NCBI GenBank assembly: GCA_046349355.1
Contig: JAXMCM010000020.1
Location: 1-64,000, forward strand
Source: CALKJU01 sp046349355
GTDB taxonomy: Bacteria > Pseudomonadota > Alphaproteobacteria > Geminicoccales > Geminicoccaceae
DNA: 64,000 bases
Reading direction: 5' to 3'
Shown here: piece after piece, positions 17,600 to 25,682 of the stretch
Layout of the letters: every line of letters starts with the position of its first letter
Position numbering within the stretch: position 1 is the first letter of the stretch
Program-made: the position numbers and the translations under genes
The notes under the pieces: model-generated
What the model was told of the DNA's origin: nothing
What the model saw: the letters and a program-made list of their open reading frames with translations, nothing else
Databases searched by the model: none

Positions 17600-18148
17600 T
17601 TGCGGATCATCGCCGGCCGGCATCGCGGGCGCCGTCTCGCCGCGCCACCTGGCGACGCGGTGCGGCCGACCCATGACCGCGCCCGCGAGGCCCTGTTCAG
17701 CATTCTCGAGCATGGCGAGCCACCACTCGCCGGATCGCGCTTCCTCGATCTCTTCGCCGGTACCGGAGCGATTGGGCTGGAGGCGGTCTCGCGCGGCGCC
17801 GCCGCGGTGCTGCTGGTCGAGCAGGATCGCGAGGCCCTTGCAGCCGCCGAGGCCAACCGCGAGCTGTTGGGCGAGACCCGCCGGGTGGGCATCCTGCGGG
17901 CCGACGCGACGCGGCTGGGGGCCGCGCCGCAGCGCTTCGACATCGTCTTTCTCGATCCTCCCTACGGCAGCGGCCTGCTCGGACCGGCCCTCGCCGCCCT
18001 GCGCCGCGGCGGCTGGCTGGCCCCGGGCGGCCGCGTGGTCTGCGAGCTGGCCGGCCGCGACCGGCTCGAGCTGGACACCGACCTCGAGGCCGAGGACGAG
18101 CGTCGCTACGGCAAGGCCCGCTTCGTGTTCCTCAGGGTCCCGGCCTGA
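17600..18148 (+). CDS. rsmD: 16S rRNA (guanine966-N2)-methyltransferase RsmD
   Basis: The 182-residue SAM-dependent methyltransferase begins with LRIIAGRHRGRRL and RPTHDRAREALFSIL. The SAM motif DLFAGTGAIGLEAVSRG and the N-methyltransferase motif DPPYGSG follow. These are diagnostic of RsmD, which methylates G966 of 16S rRNA during small-subunit assembly. The start is taken as TTG at 17600 because the conserved sequence begins immediately there and no ATG or GTG lies closer; it is 5 bp after the pseudouridine synthase stop, so one transcript is likely. Confidence 0.92.
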   Translation: MRIIAGRHRGRRLAAPPGDAVRPTHDRAREALFSILEHGEPPLAGSRFLDLFAGTGAIGLEAVSRGAAAVLLVEQDREALAAAEANRELLGETRRVGILRADATRLGAAPQRFDIVFLDPPYGSGLLGPALAALRRGGWLAPGGRVVCELAGRDRLELDTDLEAEDERRYGKARFVFLRVPA

Positions 18149-18314
18149 CCGCGCACAATCGCCGGAAGTGCGGCCGAAAGGCGTCTCGTCCCGGCAACCG
18201 TCGAGGCGCAGCATGTGCCGACCGCCTGCTCCGCGGGAACGGAAGGCCGTTGTCACGGTCCTGTCTCGGAGCGGCGGGAAGAGCTGCCGCTTTCTCGCCA
18301 TCGGACCGACGGCC

Positions 18315-19298
18315 ATGCTGTACCAGTTCTGCCGCGCTCGCCGCGACGCGCCGCGCCTCGATCATGCCGAGCTCGACGGTCTGCCGGCGGACCTCGCCTG
18401 GTTCGACCTGTTCGAGCCGACGCCGGAGGAGATCCGCGCCGTCGAACGGACGCTTGGCGTCGAGATGCCGACGCGCGACGAGATGCGCGACATTGAGGCC
18501 TCGGCCCGCGTCTACGAGGAGAACGAGGCGCTCTACATGACGGCGACGGTCCTCCACCGGTCGGAGACCCTGCCGCCGCAGACCACCGAGATCAGCTTCG
18601 TCCTCAAGGGCGAGCATCTCGTCACCATGCGCTACGCCGACCCGCAGCCGTTCCGCACGCTGTCGGCCAAGCTGGAGCGACACGGGCCGGGGCTCGGCAA
18701 CGGCACCGCCGCGTTCTTCTGGCTGCTGGACGGGCTGGTCGCGCGCGTCGCCGACATGATGGAGCGCGTCGCCCTCGACCTCGATGCGCTGTCCGGCGAG
18801 ATCTTCGGTGCGGCCCGCCGGCCGAACGACCGCGAGCGGCCCGACCTCGTCGAGGCGCTCGAGCGGATCGGCCGCAACGGTGACGCGATCTCCAAGGCCA
18901 GCGAGAGCCTGCACACCTTCCACCGCATCCTGCTGGCGGTGTCGACGAGCGATGCGCTGCCGCAGGGCCAGCGCAAGGACGCCCGTCAGCGGGCCAAGGC
19001 GCTGAACCGGGACGTGCTGTCGCTCACCGACCAGATCGGCCGGGTCAACACCAAGATCGACCTCCTGCTCAACGCCACCCTCGGCCTGATCAACATCGAG
19101 CAGAACGCCATCATCAAGATCTTCTCGGTGGTGGCGGTGGTGTTCCTGCCGCCGACCCTGATCGCCAGCATCTACGGCATGAACTTCGAGGTGATGCCGG
19201 AGCTGCGCTGGGAGATCGGCTACCCCATCGCGATCGCGCTGATGGTGCTGTCGGCGGCGCTGCCGATCGCCTATTTCAAGCGCAAGGGCTGGCTCTGA
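18315..19298 (+). CDS. corA: CorA-family magnesium/divalent cation transporter
   Basis: This 327-residue protein has a large soluble N-terminal domain (about 1-265), then two C-terminal membrane helices (about 270-290 and 302-320). The family signature YGMN lies between them, followed by EVMPEL. CorA proteins form pentameric inner-membrane channels for Mg2+, Co2+ or Ni2+. The GMN motif is intact; the MPEL variant is common. The ATG at 18315 is used because upstream codons are not family-like. The 166-bp region before it shows no recognisable riboswitch. Confidence 0.9.
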   Translation: MLYQFCRARRDAPRLDHAELDGLPADLAWFDLFEPTPEEIRAVERTLGVEMPTRDEMRDIEASARVYEENEALYMTATVLHRSETLPPQTTEISFVLKGEHLVTMRYADPQPFRTLSAKLERHGPGLGNGTAAFFWLLDGLVARVADMMERVALDLDALSGEIFGAARRPNDRERPDLVEALERIGRNGDAISKASESLHTFHRILLAVSTSDALPQGQRKDARQRAKALNRDVLSLTDQIGRVNTKIDLLLNATLGLINIEQNAIIKIFSVVAVVFLPPTLIASIYGMNFEVMPELRWEIGYPIAIALMVLSAALPIAYFKRKGWL

Positions 19299-19314
19299 CG
19301 GGGCCGGTGCCCCC

Positions 19315-19340
19315 GCCGATCCGGCATGGCCGGGATCGGC
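19315..19340 (+). terminator. Possible terminator hairpin after corA (no U-tract)
   Basis: An 8-bp inverted repeat GCCGATCC (19315-19322) / GGATCGGC (19333-19340) with a GC-rich inner region lies 16 bp after the corA stop and just before the next promoter. No run of T follows, so factor-independent termination is uncertain. Confidence 0.4.
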
Positions 19341-19350
19341 TACGGAGCGG

Positions 19351-19378
19351 TTGTACGATGGCGCCGCCGCACTAGTAT
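19351..19378 (+). promoter_or_regulatory. Promoter of the CoxL-like gene
   Basis: TTGTAC (19351-19356), a 16-nt spacer and TAGTAT (19373-19378) sit 29 bp before the ATG at 19408. The same -10 hexamer and spacer length occur in the sdhC promoter of this window, which supports both calls. Confidence 0.55.
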
Positions 19379-19407
19379 CTGCGCCGTCCGACGAGGGAGG
19401 GATGAGC

Positions 19408-21726
19408 ATGGCGAAGTTCGGTATCGGCCAGCCGGTGCGGCGGCTCGAGGACCAGCGGCTGGTGACCGGCCAGGGCCGCTACACCGATGACATCAACCTG
19501 CCGGGCCAGGCGTACCTCGTCGTGGTCCGCTCGCCGCACGCGCACGCGACGATCAAGTCGGTGAACACCGCGGCCGCCAAGAAGGCGCCGGGCGTGCTCG
19601 GCGTGTTCGTCGCGGCCGACCTCGACGCGGTCGGCGACAACGCCATCCCCTGCTTCATCCCGATGACCAATCGCGACGGCAGCCAGGCGCCGATGCCGAA
19701 GCATCCGCTGCTGGTGGCCGACAAGGCGCGCTACGTCGGCGACAACATCGCCTTCGTCGTGGCCGAGACCAAGGCGCAGGCGCGCGACGCCGCCGAGCTG
19801 GTCGAGGTCGACTACGATGTGCTGGACGCGGTCGTCGACACGGCGACGGCACTGGAGCCCGGCAAGCCGGTCGTCCATGCCGAGTGCCCCAACAACATCG
19901 CCTACGACTACTTCCACGGCGACGACAAGGCGACCGAGGCGGCCTTCGCCAAGGCGGCGCACGTCACCAGGCTCGAGCTGATCAACAACCGCCTCGTCTG
20001 CAACCCGATGGAGCCGCGCGCCTCCGTCGCCGAGTTCGACAAGGCCAGCGGCCGCGTCACCGTCCACACCTGCACGCAGGGCCCGTGGTCGTTCCGCGAC
20101 ACCATCGCCAACAACCTCGGCCTCGAGAAGGACAAGGTCCGGGTGATCACCGCCGACGTCGGCGGCGGCTTCGGCATGAAGGCGATGTTCTACCCCGAGT
20201 ACACGATGACCGCGTTCGCGGCGCGCGCGCTCGGCCGGCCGGTGAAGTGGACCAGCGAGCGCAGCGAGGGCTTCCTCTCCGACAGCCAGGGCCGCGACCA
20301 CGTCACCACCGCCGAACTGGCGATGGACAAGGATCACCGGATCCTCGGCCTGCGCATCCACATCACCGCCAGCATGGGCGCCTACTATTACCTGTTCGCG
20401 CCGTTCATCCCGACCGGCGCGGCGCTGAAGGTGGCGCCGGGCGTCTACGACGTGCCGGCGATGTCCTTCGCGGTGAAGGGCGTGTTCACCAACACCGTGC
20501 CCGTCGACGCCTACCGCGGCGCCGGCCGGCCGGAGTCGATTTACTGCATGGAGCGGCTGATCGAGCAGGCGGCCCGCGAGGTCGGCGTGCCGGTCACCGA
20601 GCTGCGCCGCATCAACTTCGTCAAGCCGGCGCAGATGCCGTACAAGACGGCCGCCGGCGAGACCTACGACTCCGGCGAGTTCGACAAGGTGATGAGCGCC
20701 TGCCTCGCCAAGTCGGACTGGAACGGCATCGCCAAGCGCAAGGCCGAGGCCAAGGCCCGCGGCAAGCTGCGTGGCATCGGCATGTGCTACTACATCGAGT
20801 CGACGATGGGCGACCCGACCGAGCATGCCGGCATCCGCTTCGAGGACGACGGCTGGGTCTCGATCCTGGTCGGCACCCAGACCAACGGGCAGGGCCACGA
20901 GACGGCCTACGCCCAGATCCTGCACACCCGCCTCGGCGTGCCGTTCGAGCGCATCCGCCTCGTCCAGGGCGACACCGACAAGGTGAAGTCCGGTGGCGGC
21001 ACCGGCGGCTCGCGCTCGCTGACCGCCGAGTGGATGGCGATCAATGATGCGTCGGACACCGTCGTCAAGAAGGGCAAGGCCTACGCCGCCCAGGTCTTCG
21101 AGACCGCGGCCGCCGACATCGCCTTCGAGGACGGCAGCTTCCGCGTCGCCGGCACCGACAAGGTGATCGGCATCATGGACCTCGCCGCCAAGGCGCGGAC
21201 CATGAGCGTGCCGGGCTTCGAGGGCGGTCTCGACGCCGACGCGACGATCTCGGTGAAGGACTGGACCTTCCCGAACGGCTGCCACATCGCCGAGGTCGAG
21301 GTCGATCCGGATACCGGCCGCACCAGCATCGTCGGCTACAACATCGTCGACGACTTCGGCGTGATCCTGAACCCGATGCTGGTCGAGGGCCAGGTCCACG
21401 GCGGCGTCGTCCAGGGCATCGGCCAGGCCCTGCTCGAGCACACCGTCTACGACGACAGCGGCCAGCTGCTGACCGGGTCGTTCATGGACTACTGCATGCC
21501 GCGCGCCGACGACATGCCGTCGTTCAACTTCTCGACGATGGAAATTCCCTGCAAGAACAACGTGATGGGCGTGAAGGGCTGCGGCGAGGCCGGTTCGGTC
21601 GGCTCGCCGGCGGCGGTGATCAACGCGATCATCGACGCGCTCGAGCCCTACGGCGTCAAGGCGGTCGACATGCCGGCGACGCCGCAGCGCGTGTGGGAGC
21701 TGATCCACGCCAAGAAGGCGGCGTGA
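19408..21726 (+). CDS. Molybdenum hydroxylase large subunit, CoxL-like (form II), without small/medium subunits nearby
   Basis: A 772-residue molybdopterin-binding subunit of the xanthine oxidase/CO dehydrogenase family. AYRGAGR (residues 368-374) is the form II CoxL active-site signature, as opposed to AYRCSFR of true CO dehydrogenase. GGGFGMK and the catalytic Glu727 in GCGEAGSVG are present. Family members hydroxylate aromatic heterocycles or aldehydes; electrons normally pass to FAD and [2Fe-2S] subunits. Neither coxM- nor coxS-like genes are adjacent. The ATG at 19408 is chosen over 19402 because GGAGG at 19396-19400 is then 7 nt away. Own promoter and terminator make it monocistronic. 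Confidence 0.88.
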   Translation: MAKFGIGQPVRRLEDQRLVTGQGRYTDDINLPGQAYLVVVRSPHAHATIKSVNTAAAKKAPGVLGVFVAADLDAVGDNAIPCFIPMTNRDGSQAPMPKHPLLVADKARYVGDNIAFVVAETKAQARDAAELVEVDYDVLDAVVDTATALEPGKPVVHAECPNNIAYDYFHGDDKATEAAFAKAAHVTRLELINNRLVCNPMEPRASVAEFDKASGRVTVHTCTQGPWSFRDTIANNLGLEKDKVRVITADVGGGFGMKAMFYPEYTMTAFAARALGRPVKWTSERSEGFLSDSQGRDHVTTAELAMDKDHRILGLRIHITASMGAYYYLFAPFIPTGAALKVAPGVYDVPAMSFAVKGVFTNTVPVDAYRGAGRPESIYCMERLIEQAAREVGVPVTELRRINFVKPAQMPYKTAAGETYDSGEFDKVMSACLAKSDWNGIAKRKAEAKARGKLRGIGMCYYIESTMGDPTEHAGIRFEDDGWVSILVGTQTNGQGHETAYAQILHTRLGVPFERIRLVQGDTDKVKSGGGTGGSRSLTAEWMAINDASDTVVKKGKAYAAQVFETAAADIAFEDGSFRVAGTDKVIGIMDLAAKARTMSVPGFEGGLDADATISVKDWTFPNGCHIAEVEVDPDTGRTSIVGYNIVDDFGVILNPMLVEGQVHGGVVQGIGQALLEHTVYDDSGQLLTGSFMDYCMPRADDMPSFNFSTMEIPCKNNVMGVKGCGEAGSVGSPAAVINAIIDALEPYGVKAVDMPATPQRVWELIHAKKAA

Positions 21727-21752
21727 TCGGACGCCGATCCGGACGAACCCGC

Positions 21753-21787
21753 AAGAGGCCGGCTCCCGCCGGCCTCTTCGCGTTTCA
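21753..21787 (+). terminator. Rho-independent terminator of the CoxL-like gene
   Basis: A perfect 10-bp stem AAGAGGCCGG (21753-21762) / CCGGCCTCTT (21769-21778) with a 6-nt loop is followed by CGCGTTTC. It lies between two convergent genes and is symmetrical enough to act on both strands. Confidence 0.75.
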
Positions 21788-21795
21788 GGGGCCGC

Positions 21796-22263
21796 TCAGC
21801 GGCGGTCGCGGTCCTGGACGGAGCCGAGCGGCTCGAGGCCGGCACGGACCAGGCTCGCGCCGGCGCCGGTAAAGGCCAGGGCCAGCATCATCCCGGCCTC
21901 CATCGAGCGGCGGGCGACGTTGCTCCAGAGCTCGATGGCGTTGGCCGGCGAGGTCAGGGCGCCGATCTGCCGGACCGTCAGGGCCGCCAGCTCGCCGTTG
22001 GCCTCGATCCAGCTCTCGAATCCGCTCTTCATGCTGGCCTCGACCTCCAGGCCGGCAAGGTTGGCCCTGCGCAAGCCGCCGCGCGGCACCAGGGTGACCA
22101 CGTTGCCGGTACGGGGAGCCTGGGCTGCAACCATGCGGGGGACCACCGGCTCAATCAGGGCGGGCAGGGACGATTCCACGAGATGCAGGATGCGCCGTCC
22201 GCTTCCTCGCGGACCGCGCGTCGGCCCGGACTGCCGTCCGTAGCCGGAACCTCGCCGCACCAT
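21796..22263 (-). CDS. Hypothetical protein with weak phasin-like helical region
   Basis: This 155-residue protein has a basic Gly/Arg-rich N-terminus and a helical centre with ASMKSGFESWIEANGELAALT and LWSNVARRSMEAGMML. That centre loosely resembles phasins, which coat polyhydroxyalkanoate granules; no decisive motif is present. A GGCGAGG ribosome site 7 nt before the ATG at 22263 supports this start; an internal ATG at 22134 would give 112 residues. The gene is divergent from the pot operon, sharing a 207-bp control region that contains a palindrome. Confidence 0.55.
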   Translation of the reverse strand: MVRRGSGYGRQSGPTRGPRGSGRRILHLVESSLPALIEPVVPRMVAAQAPRTGNVVTLVPRGGLRRANLAGLEVEASMKSGFESWIEANGELAALTVRQIGALTSPANAIELWSNVARRSMEAGMMLALAFTGAGASLVRAGLEPLGSVQDRDRR

Positions 22264-22470
22264 CGTTGCCTCGCCCGATCATTTGTTCGTCACGAGGCAC
22301 GAACAGGGGCAGCGCAGGCAAGGCGAATCTGCAAGTTGTCTGACAATTTTGTGTCAACCAGGCTGGACTGTTGCGCTGTCGACCCACCGCGGCCGACCCC
22401 CGCGGGCATGGCCCGAGTTGCCGCTTGCTGTTAAGCAAGCCTGCGCCGGCGAGGTTGCTGCGAGGTTAGC
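22264..22470 (+). promoter_or_regulatory. Divergent control region with an 11-bp palindrome (GntR/FadR-type operator candidate)
   Basis: TTGTCTGACAA (22336-22346) is a perfect palindrome around a single T and matches the GT-N3-AC core recognised by FadR-subfamily GntR regulators. On the minus strand a perfect TTGACA (22357-22352) abuts it, so binding there could block the divergent hypothetical gene; no clear -10 is seen for either direction. No GntR gene is in the window. The palindrome is 125 bp before the potA-like start. Confidence 0.45.
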
Positions 22471-23625
22471 GTGGGCGAGGCCCCGGACATCGAGCTCAAC
22501 GGGGTCACCAAGCGATTCGGCGAGGTCCGGGCCCTCGACGGCGTCGACCTCGAGGTACCGAGAGGTGCCTTCTTCACCTTTCTCGGACCGTCCGGCTGCG
22601 GCAAGACCACGGCGCTGCGCCTGATCTCGGGCTTCGAGCAGCCGACCACCGGCGAGGTGCGGATCGCCGGGCGGTCGGTGGTCGGTGTACCGGCCTACCG
22701 GCGGCCGGTGAACATGGTGTTCCAGCACTATGCCCTGTTCCCGCACCTCGATGTCGGCCGCAACCTCGGCTACGGGCTGCGGCAGCGCCGCCCCCGCCCC
22801 GACGCCGCCGACATCGACCGCGAGGTCGCCCGCATGCTCGAGCTGGTCCGGCTCGGCGGCATGGAGCGGCGGCGCATCTGGGAGCTGTCGGGCGGCCAGC
22901 AGCAGCGCGTCGCCCTCGCCCGGGCGCTGGTCAACCGGCCCACGGTGCTGCTGCTGGACGAGCCGCTGGCGGCGCTCGACCGCAAGCTGCGCCGCGACAT
23001 GCAGATCGAGCTGCAGACGCTGCAGCGCGAGGTCGGCATCACCTTCGTCCTGGTCACCCACGACCAGGAGGAGGCCCTGTCCATGAGCGACACCATCTGC
23101 ATCATGCGGCAGGGCCGCATCGCCCAGCGCGGCAGCCCGCGCGCGCTCTACGAGGAGCCGGCCGACGCCTGGGTCGCCGATTTCGTCGGCAAGTCGAACT
23201 TCCTCGAAGGTACCGTGACCGCGCAGGACGCGGCCGGCGCCACCGTCGCCGTGGCCGGCGGGCAGCCGATCGCCGGGCGCCGCCCCCAGGGTGCCGTCCC
23301 GATCGCCACCGGCGGTCGCGCGGTGGTCGCGATCCGGCCGGAGCTGGTGACCGTCGCGGCGCCGGGCAGCGGCCTCGCCGGCACCGTCCGCAACCGCATC
23401 TTCCTCGGCGAGCACACCGAGTACCTCGTCCACGCCCCGCCGCACGGCGACCTCCTCGCCCTGGTACCACGGCAGCTCGAAGTCGCCGGCGGCTTTGCCA
23501 TCGGCGACCCGGTAGGCCTCAGCTGGCCGCCGGGAGCGCCGCTGGTGCTGGCTCCGGCCGACCCGCCATCACCCCCGGAGCCGGCCGTTTCGCCGGCTCC
23601 CACCACCGGAAGAGAGGCAGCATGA
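22471..23625 (+). CDS. Polyamine-type ABC transporter ATP-binding protein (PotA-like)
   Basis: The 384-residue ATPase has Walker A GPSGCGKTT (39-47), signature LSGGQQQRVALARAL, Walker B VLLLDEPLAALD, switch His in VTHDQEEAL and a C-terminal TOBE-type domain (about 290-370). This is the layout of PotA/PotG and related ATPases for spermidine, putrescine or other small cations. The start is GTG at 22471, preceded by GCGAGGTTA. The stop overlaps the binding-protein start by 4 bp (ATGA). The extreme C-terminus (about 355-384) is a Pro/Ala-rich tail. Confidence 0.9.
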   Translation: MGEAPDIELNGVTKRFGEVRALDGVDLEVPRGAFFTFLGPSGCGKTTALRLISGFEQPTTGEVRIAGRSVVGVPAYRRPVNMVFQHYALFPHLDVGRNLGYGLRQRRPRPDAADIDREVARMLELVRLGGMERRRIWELSGGQQQRVALARALVNRPTVLLLDEPLAALDRKLRRDMQIELQTLQREVGITFVLVTHDQEEALSMSDTICIMRQGRIAQRGSPRALYEEPADAWVADFVGKSNFLEGTVTAQDAAGATVAVAGGQPIAGRRPQGAVPIATGGRAVVAIRPELVTVAAPGSGLAGTVRNRIFLGEHTEYLVHAPPHGDLLALVPRQLEVAGGFAIGDPVGLSWPPGAPLVLAPADPPSPPEPAVSPAPTTGREAA

Positions 23626-24779
23626 GCAATGACCAGCGCCCGATCGGCCAGCGGCAGTTCATGGCGGAGCTGTGGCGCTATCGCCGCGGCTCGGTGAGCC
23701 GGCGGCATTTCATGGGCGTCACCGGCCTCGGCATGGCGACGGCCGTGCTGGCCCAGGCAATGCCCGGCCTGCGGCCGCGCCCCGCCTACGCCGCCGGCGA
23801 GCTCGGCGACAAGCTCGTGCTGTCGACCTGGCCGAACTACCACAACCCCGACAACCTCGCGAAGTTCAGCGAGCAGACCGGGGTCGCCATCCAGGTCAAC
23901 GTGTTCGGCTCGAACGAGGAGATGCTGGCCAAGCTGCAGGCCGGCGGCACCGGCTGGGACGTCTTCGTCCCGACCAACTACACGATCAGCACCTATGCCG
24001 ACCTCGGCCTGATCGAGGCGCTCGACCTGGCCCAGCTGGCCAACTACGACGCCGCCACCAACGATCCCCGCTTCTCGCACGAGGGCACGGTCAACGGCAC
24101 CGTCTACGCGGTGCCGAAGAACTGGGGAACGACCGGCTACGCGGTCAACACCGGCCGCGTCGACAAGCCGATGACCACATGGAAGGACTTCTTCGACCTC
24201 ACGATCAGCGACTATTCGGGGCGGACCACGGTCCACGACTACCAGCTGACGACGATCGGCAACGCGCTCAAGTACTTCGGCTACTCGTTCAACTCGGTGA
24301 ACCCCGACGAGCTGGCCAAGGCGGAGGAGCTGCTGATCCGGGTCAAGCCGCACCTGTTCGCCATCACCAGCGACTACCAGCCGCCGATGCGCAACGGCGA
24401 TGCCTGGATCGCCATGTGCTGGACCGGCGACGGCAGCCAGCTGCACCGCGACATCCCCGAGATCGTCTACGTCATCGGCCGCGAGGGCGGCGAGATCTGG
24501 ACCGACTTCTTCGCCATCCCGAAGGATGCGCCGAACCGCAAGGCAGCCTACGCCTTCATCAACTTCCTGCAGGACCCGCCGGTCAACGCCAAGGAAGTCG
24601 AGGCGCACGGCTACCCGTCGACCGATTCCCGGGTCAGCCCGCTGCTGCCCAAGGAGATCCTCGAGAACCCGATCCTCTATCCGGCGAAGGAGCTGCTGAC
24701 GCCGCTGGAGTTCGGTGCCGCGGCGACCCTCACCGACCCGCTCCGTGCGGAGGTCCTCGCCCGCTTCAAGTCGGCCTGA
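23622..24779 (+). CDS. Polyamine-type ABC transporter substrate-binding protein (PotD-like), Tat signal
   Basis: The 385-residue periplasmic protein has a long N-terminal region with a twin-arginine motif SRRHFMG (26-32) and a hydrophobic core, ending near AYA (about 57). The mature body begins with LVLSTWPNYHNPDNLAKF and contains WDVFVPTNYTIS and NWGTTGYAVNT, typical of the PotD/PotF cluster. It should capture a polyamine-like ligand and deliver it to the permeases. The Tat rather than Sec signal is worth noting. It overlaps the ATPase gene by 4 bp. Confidence 0.88.
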   Translation: MSNDQRPIGQRQFMAELWRYRRGSVSRRHFMGVTGLGMATAVLAQAMPGLRPRPAYAAGELGDKLVLSTWPNYHNPDNLAKFSEQTGVAIQVNVFGSNEEMLAKLQAGGTGWDVFVPTNYTISTYADLGLIEALDLAQLANYDAATNDPRFSHEGTVNGTVYAVPKNWGTTGYAVNTGRVDKPMTTWKDFFDLTISDYSGRTTVHDYQLTTIGNALKYFGYSFNSVNPDELAKAEELLIRVKPHLFAITSDYQPPMRNGDAWIAMCWTGDGSQLHRDIPEIVYVIGREGGEIWTDFFAIPKDAPNRKAAYAFINFLQDPPVNAKEVEAHGYPSTDSRVSPLLPKEILENPILYPAKELLTPLEFGAAATLTDPLRAEVLARFKSA

Positions 24780-24788
24780 CCCGGAACC

Positions 24789-24808
24789 GGGGCGCCCGCG
24801 GGCGCCCC
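24789..24808 (+). other. Intercistronic GC-only hairpin between binding protein and permease
   Basis: GGGGCGCC (24789-24796) and GGCGCCCC (24801-24808) form a perfect 8-bp stem with a CGCG loop, 10 bp after the binding-protein stop and 8 bp before the permease ATG. No U-tract follows. In other importers such hairpins protect the upstream message so that binding protein is made in excess; that role is inferred. Confidence 0.55.
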
Positions 24809-24816
24809 GCCCCGCC

Positions 24817-25677
24817 ATGGAATCCGCCGCCCGCCGCCATCTCGTCACCGGCCTGCTCATCGGGCCGGCGGCGGCGTGGCTCGTCCTGCTGCTGGTGCTG
24901 CCCCTGGCCGTCGTGCTGGTGTTCAGCTTCGGCGAGCGGGCCCCGGCGGGCGGCTGGCAGCCGGCGCTGACGCTGGCGCAGTACGCCAACCTGCCGGCCC
25001 GCCTCACCGCCTTCACCAACACGCTGGTGCTGGCGCCGCTCGGCACGCTGGCGACGCTGCTGATCGCCTATCCGCTGGCCTACTGGCTGGCGCTGCGCGC
25101 GCCCGACCGCTGGCGGCTGTTCCTGCTGACCCTGGTGATCGTCCCGTTCTGGACCAGCCTGCTGATCCGCACCTACGCGTGGATCTTCATCCTCGGCGGG
25201 CGCGGCATCCCCAACCTCCTGTTCAACCTCGGCCTCGGCGAGCCGCGGCTGATCAACACGCCCTTCGCGGTCACCGTCGGGATCGTCTACGCCTACCTGC
25301 CGCTGATGGTCTTCCCCATCTACGTCAGCCTCGAGAAGCTCGACCGGCGCCTGCTGGAGGCGTCCGCCGACCTCGGCGCCTCGCCGCTCGGCAGCTTCCG
25401 CCAGGTGACGCTGCCGCTGTCGCTGCCCGGCGTCGCCACCGGCTCGATGCTGGTGTTCATCCTGCTGATGGGCGAGTTCCTGATCCCCGCCCTGCTCGGC
25501 GGCGGCAAGGTCTTCTTCATCGGCAACGCGCTGGTCGACCTGTTCCTGCAGTCGCGCAACTGGCCGTTCGGCTCGGCGGTGGCGGTGACGCTGGTCCTGC
25601 TGATGCTGGTGACCGTGACGCTCTACATGCGCTTCGTCCTCGGCCGGGCCGGGGCGCGCGACGTCTCGGTGATCTGA
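24817..25677 (+). CDS. Polyamine-type ABC transporter permease 1 (PotB-like)
   Basis: A 286-residue inner-membrane permease with about six hydrophobic segments, beginning at residues 12-35. The ATPase-docking loop is ASADLGASPLGSFRQVTLPLSLPGV. The VPFWTSLLIRTYAWIFIL segment is characteristic of PotB/PotH. The ATG at 24817 starts directly before the first membrane helix. The second permease begins 5 bp after its stop. Confidence 0.9.
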   Translation: MESAARRHLVTGLLIGPAAAWLVLLLVLPLAVVLVFSFGERAPAGGWQPALTLAQYANLPARLTAFTNTLVLAPLGTLATLLIAYPLAYWLALRAPDRWRLFLLTLVIVPFWTSLLIRTYAWIFILGGRGIPNLLFNLGLGEPRLINTPFAVTVGIVYAYLPLMVFPIYVSLEKLDRRLLEASADLGASPLGSFRQVTLPLSLPGVATGSMLVFILLMGEFLIPALLGGGKVFFIGNALVDLFLQSRNWPFGSAVAVTLVLLMLVTVTLYMRFVLGRAGARDVSVI

Positions 25678-25682
25678 CGCCG

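Noticed and set aside
18149..18314. Possible magnesium-sensing leader before corA
   Set aside because: The 166-bp leader shows no recognisable M-box features or terminator stem.
19372..21708. 778-aa open frame antisense to the CoxL-like gene
   Set aside because: It is a mirror of high-GC codon use; the sense frame has clear family motifs and the antisense product is His/Asp/Val/Leu-rich without a recognisable domain.
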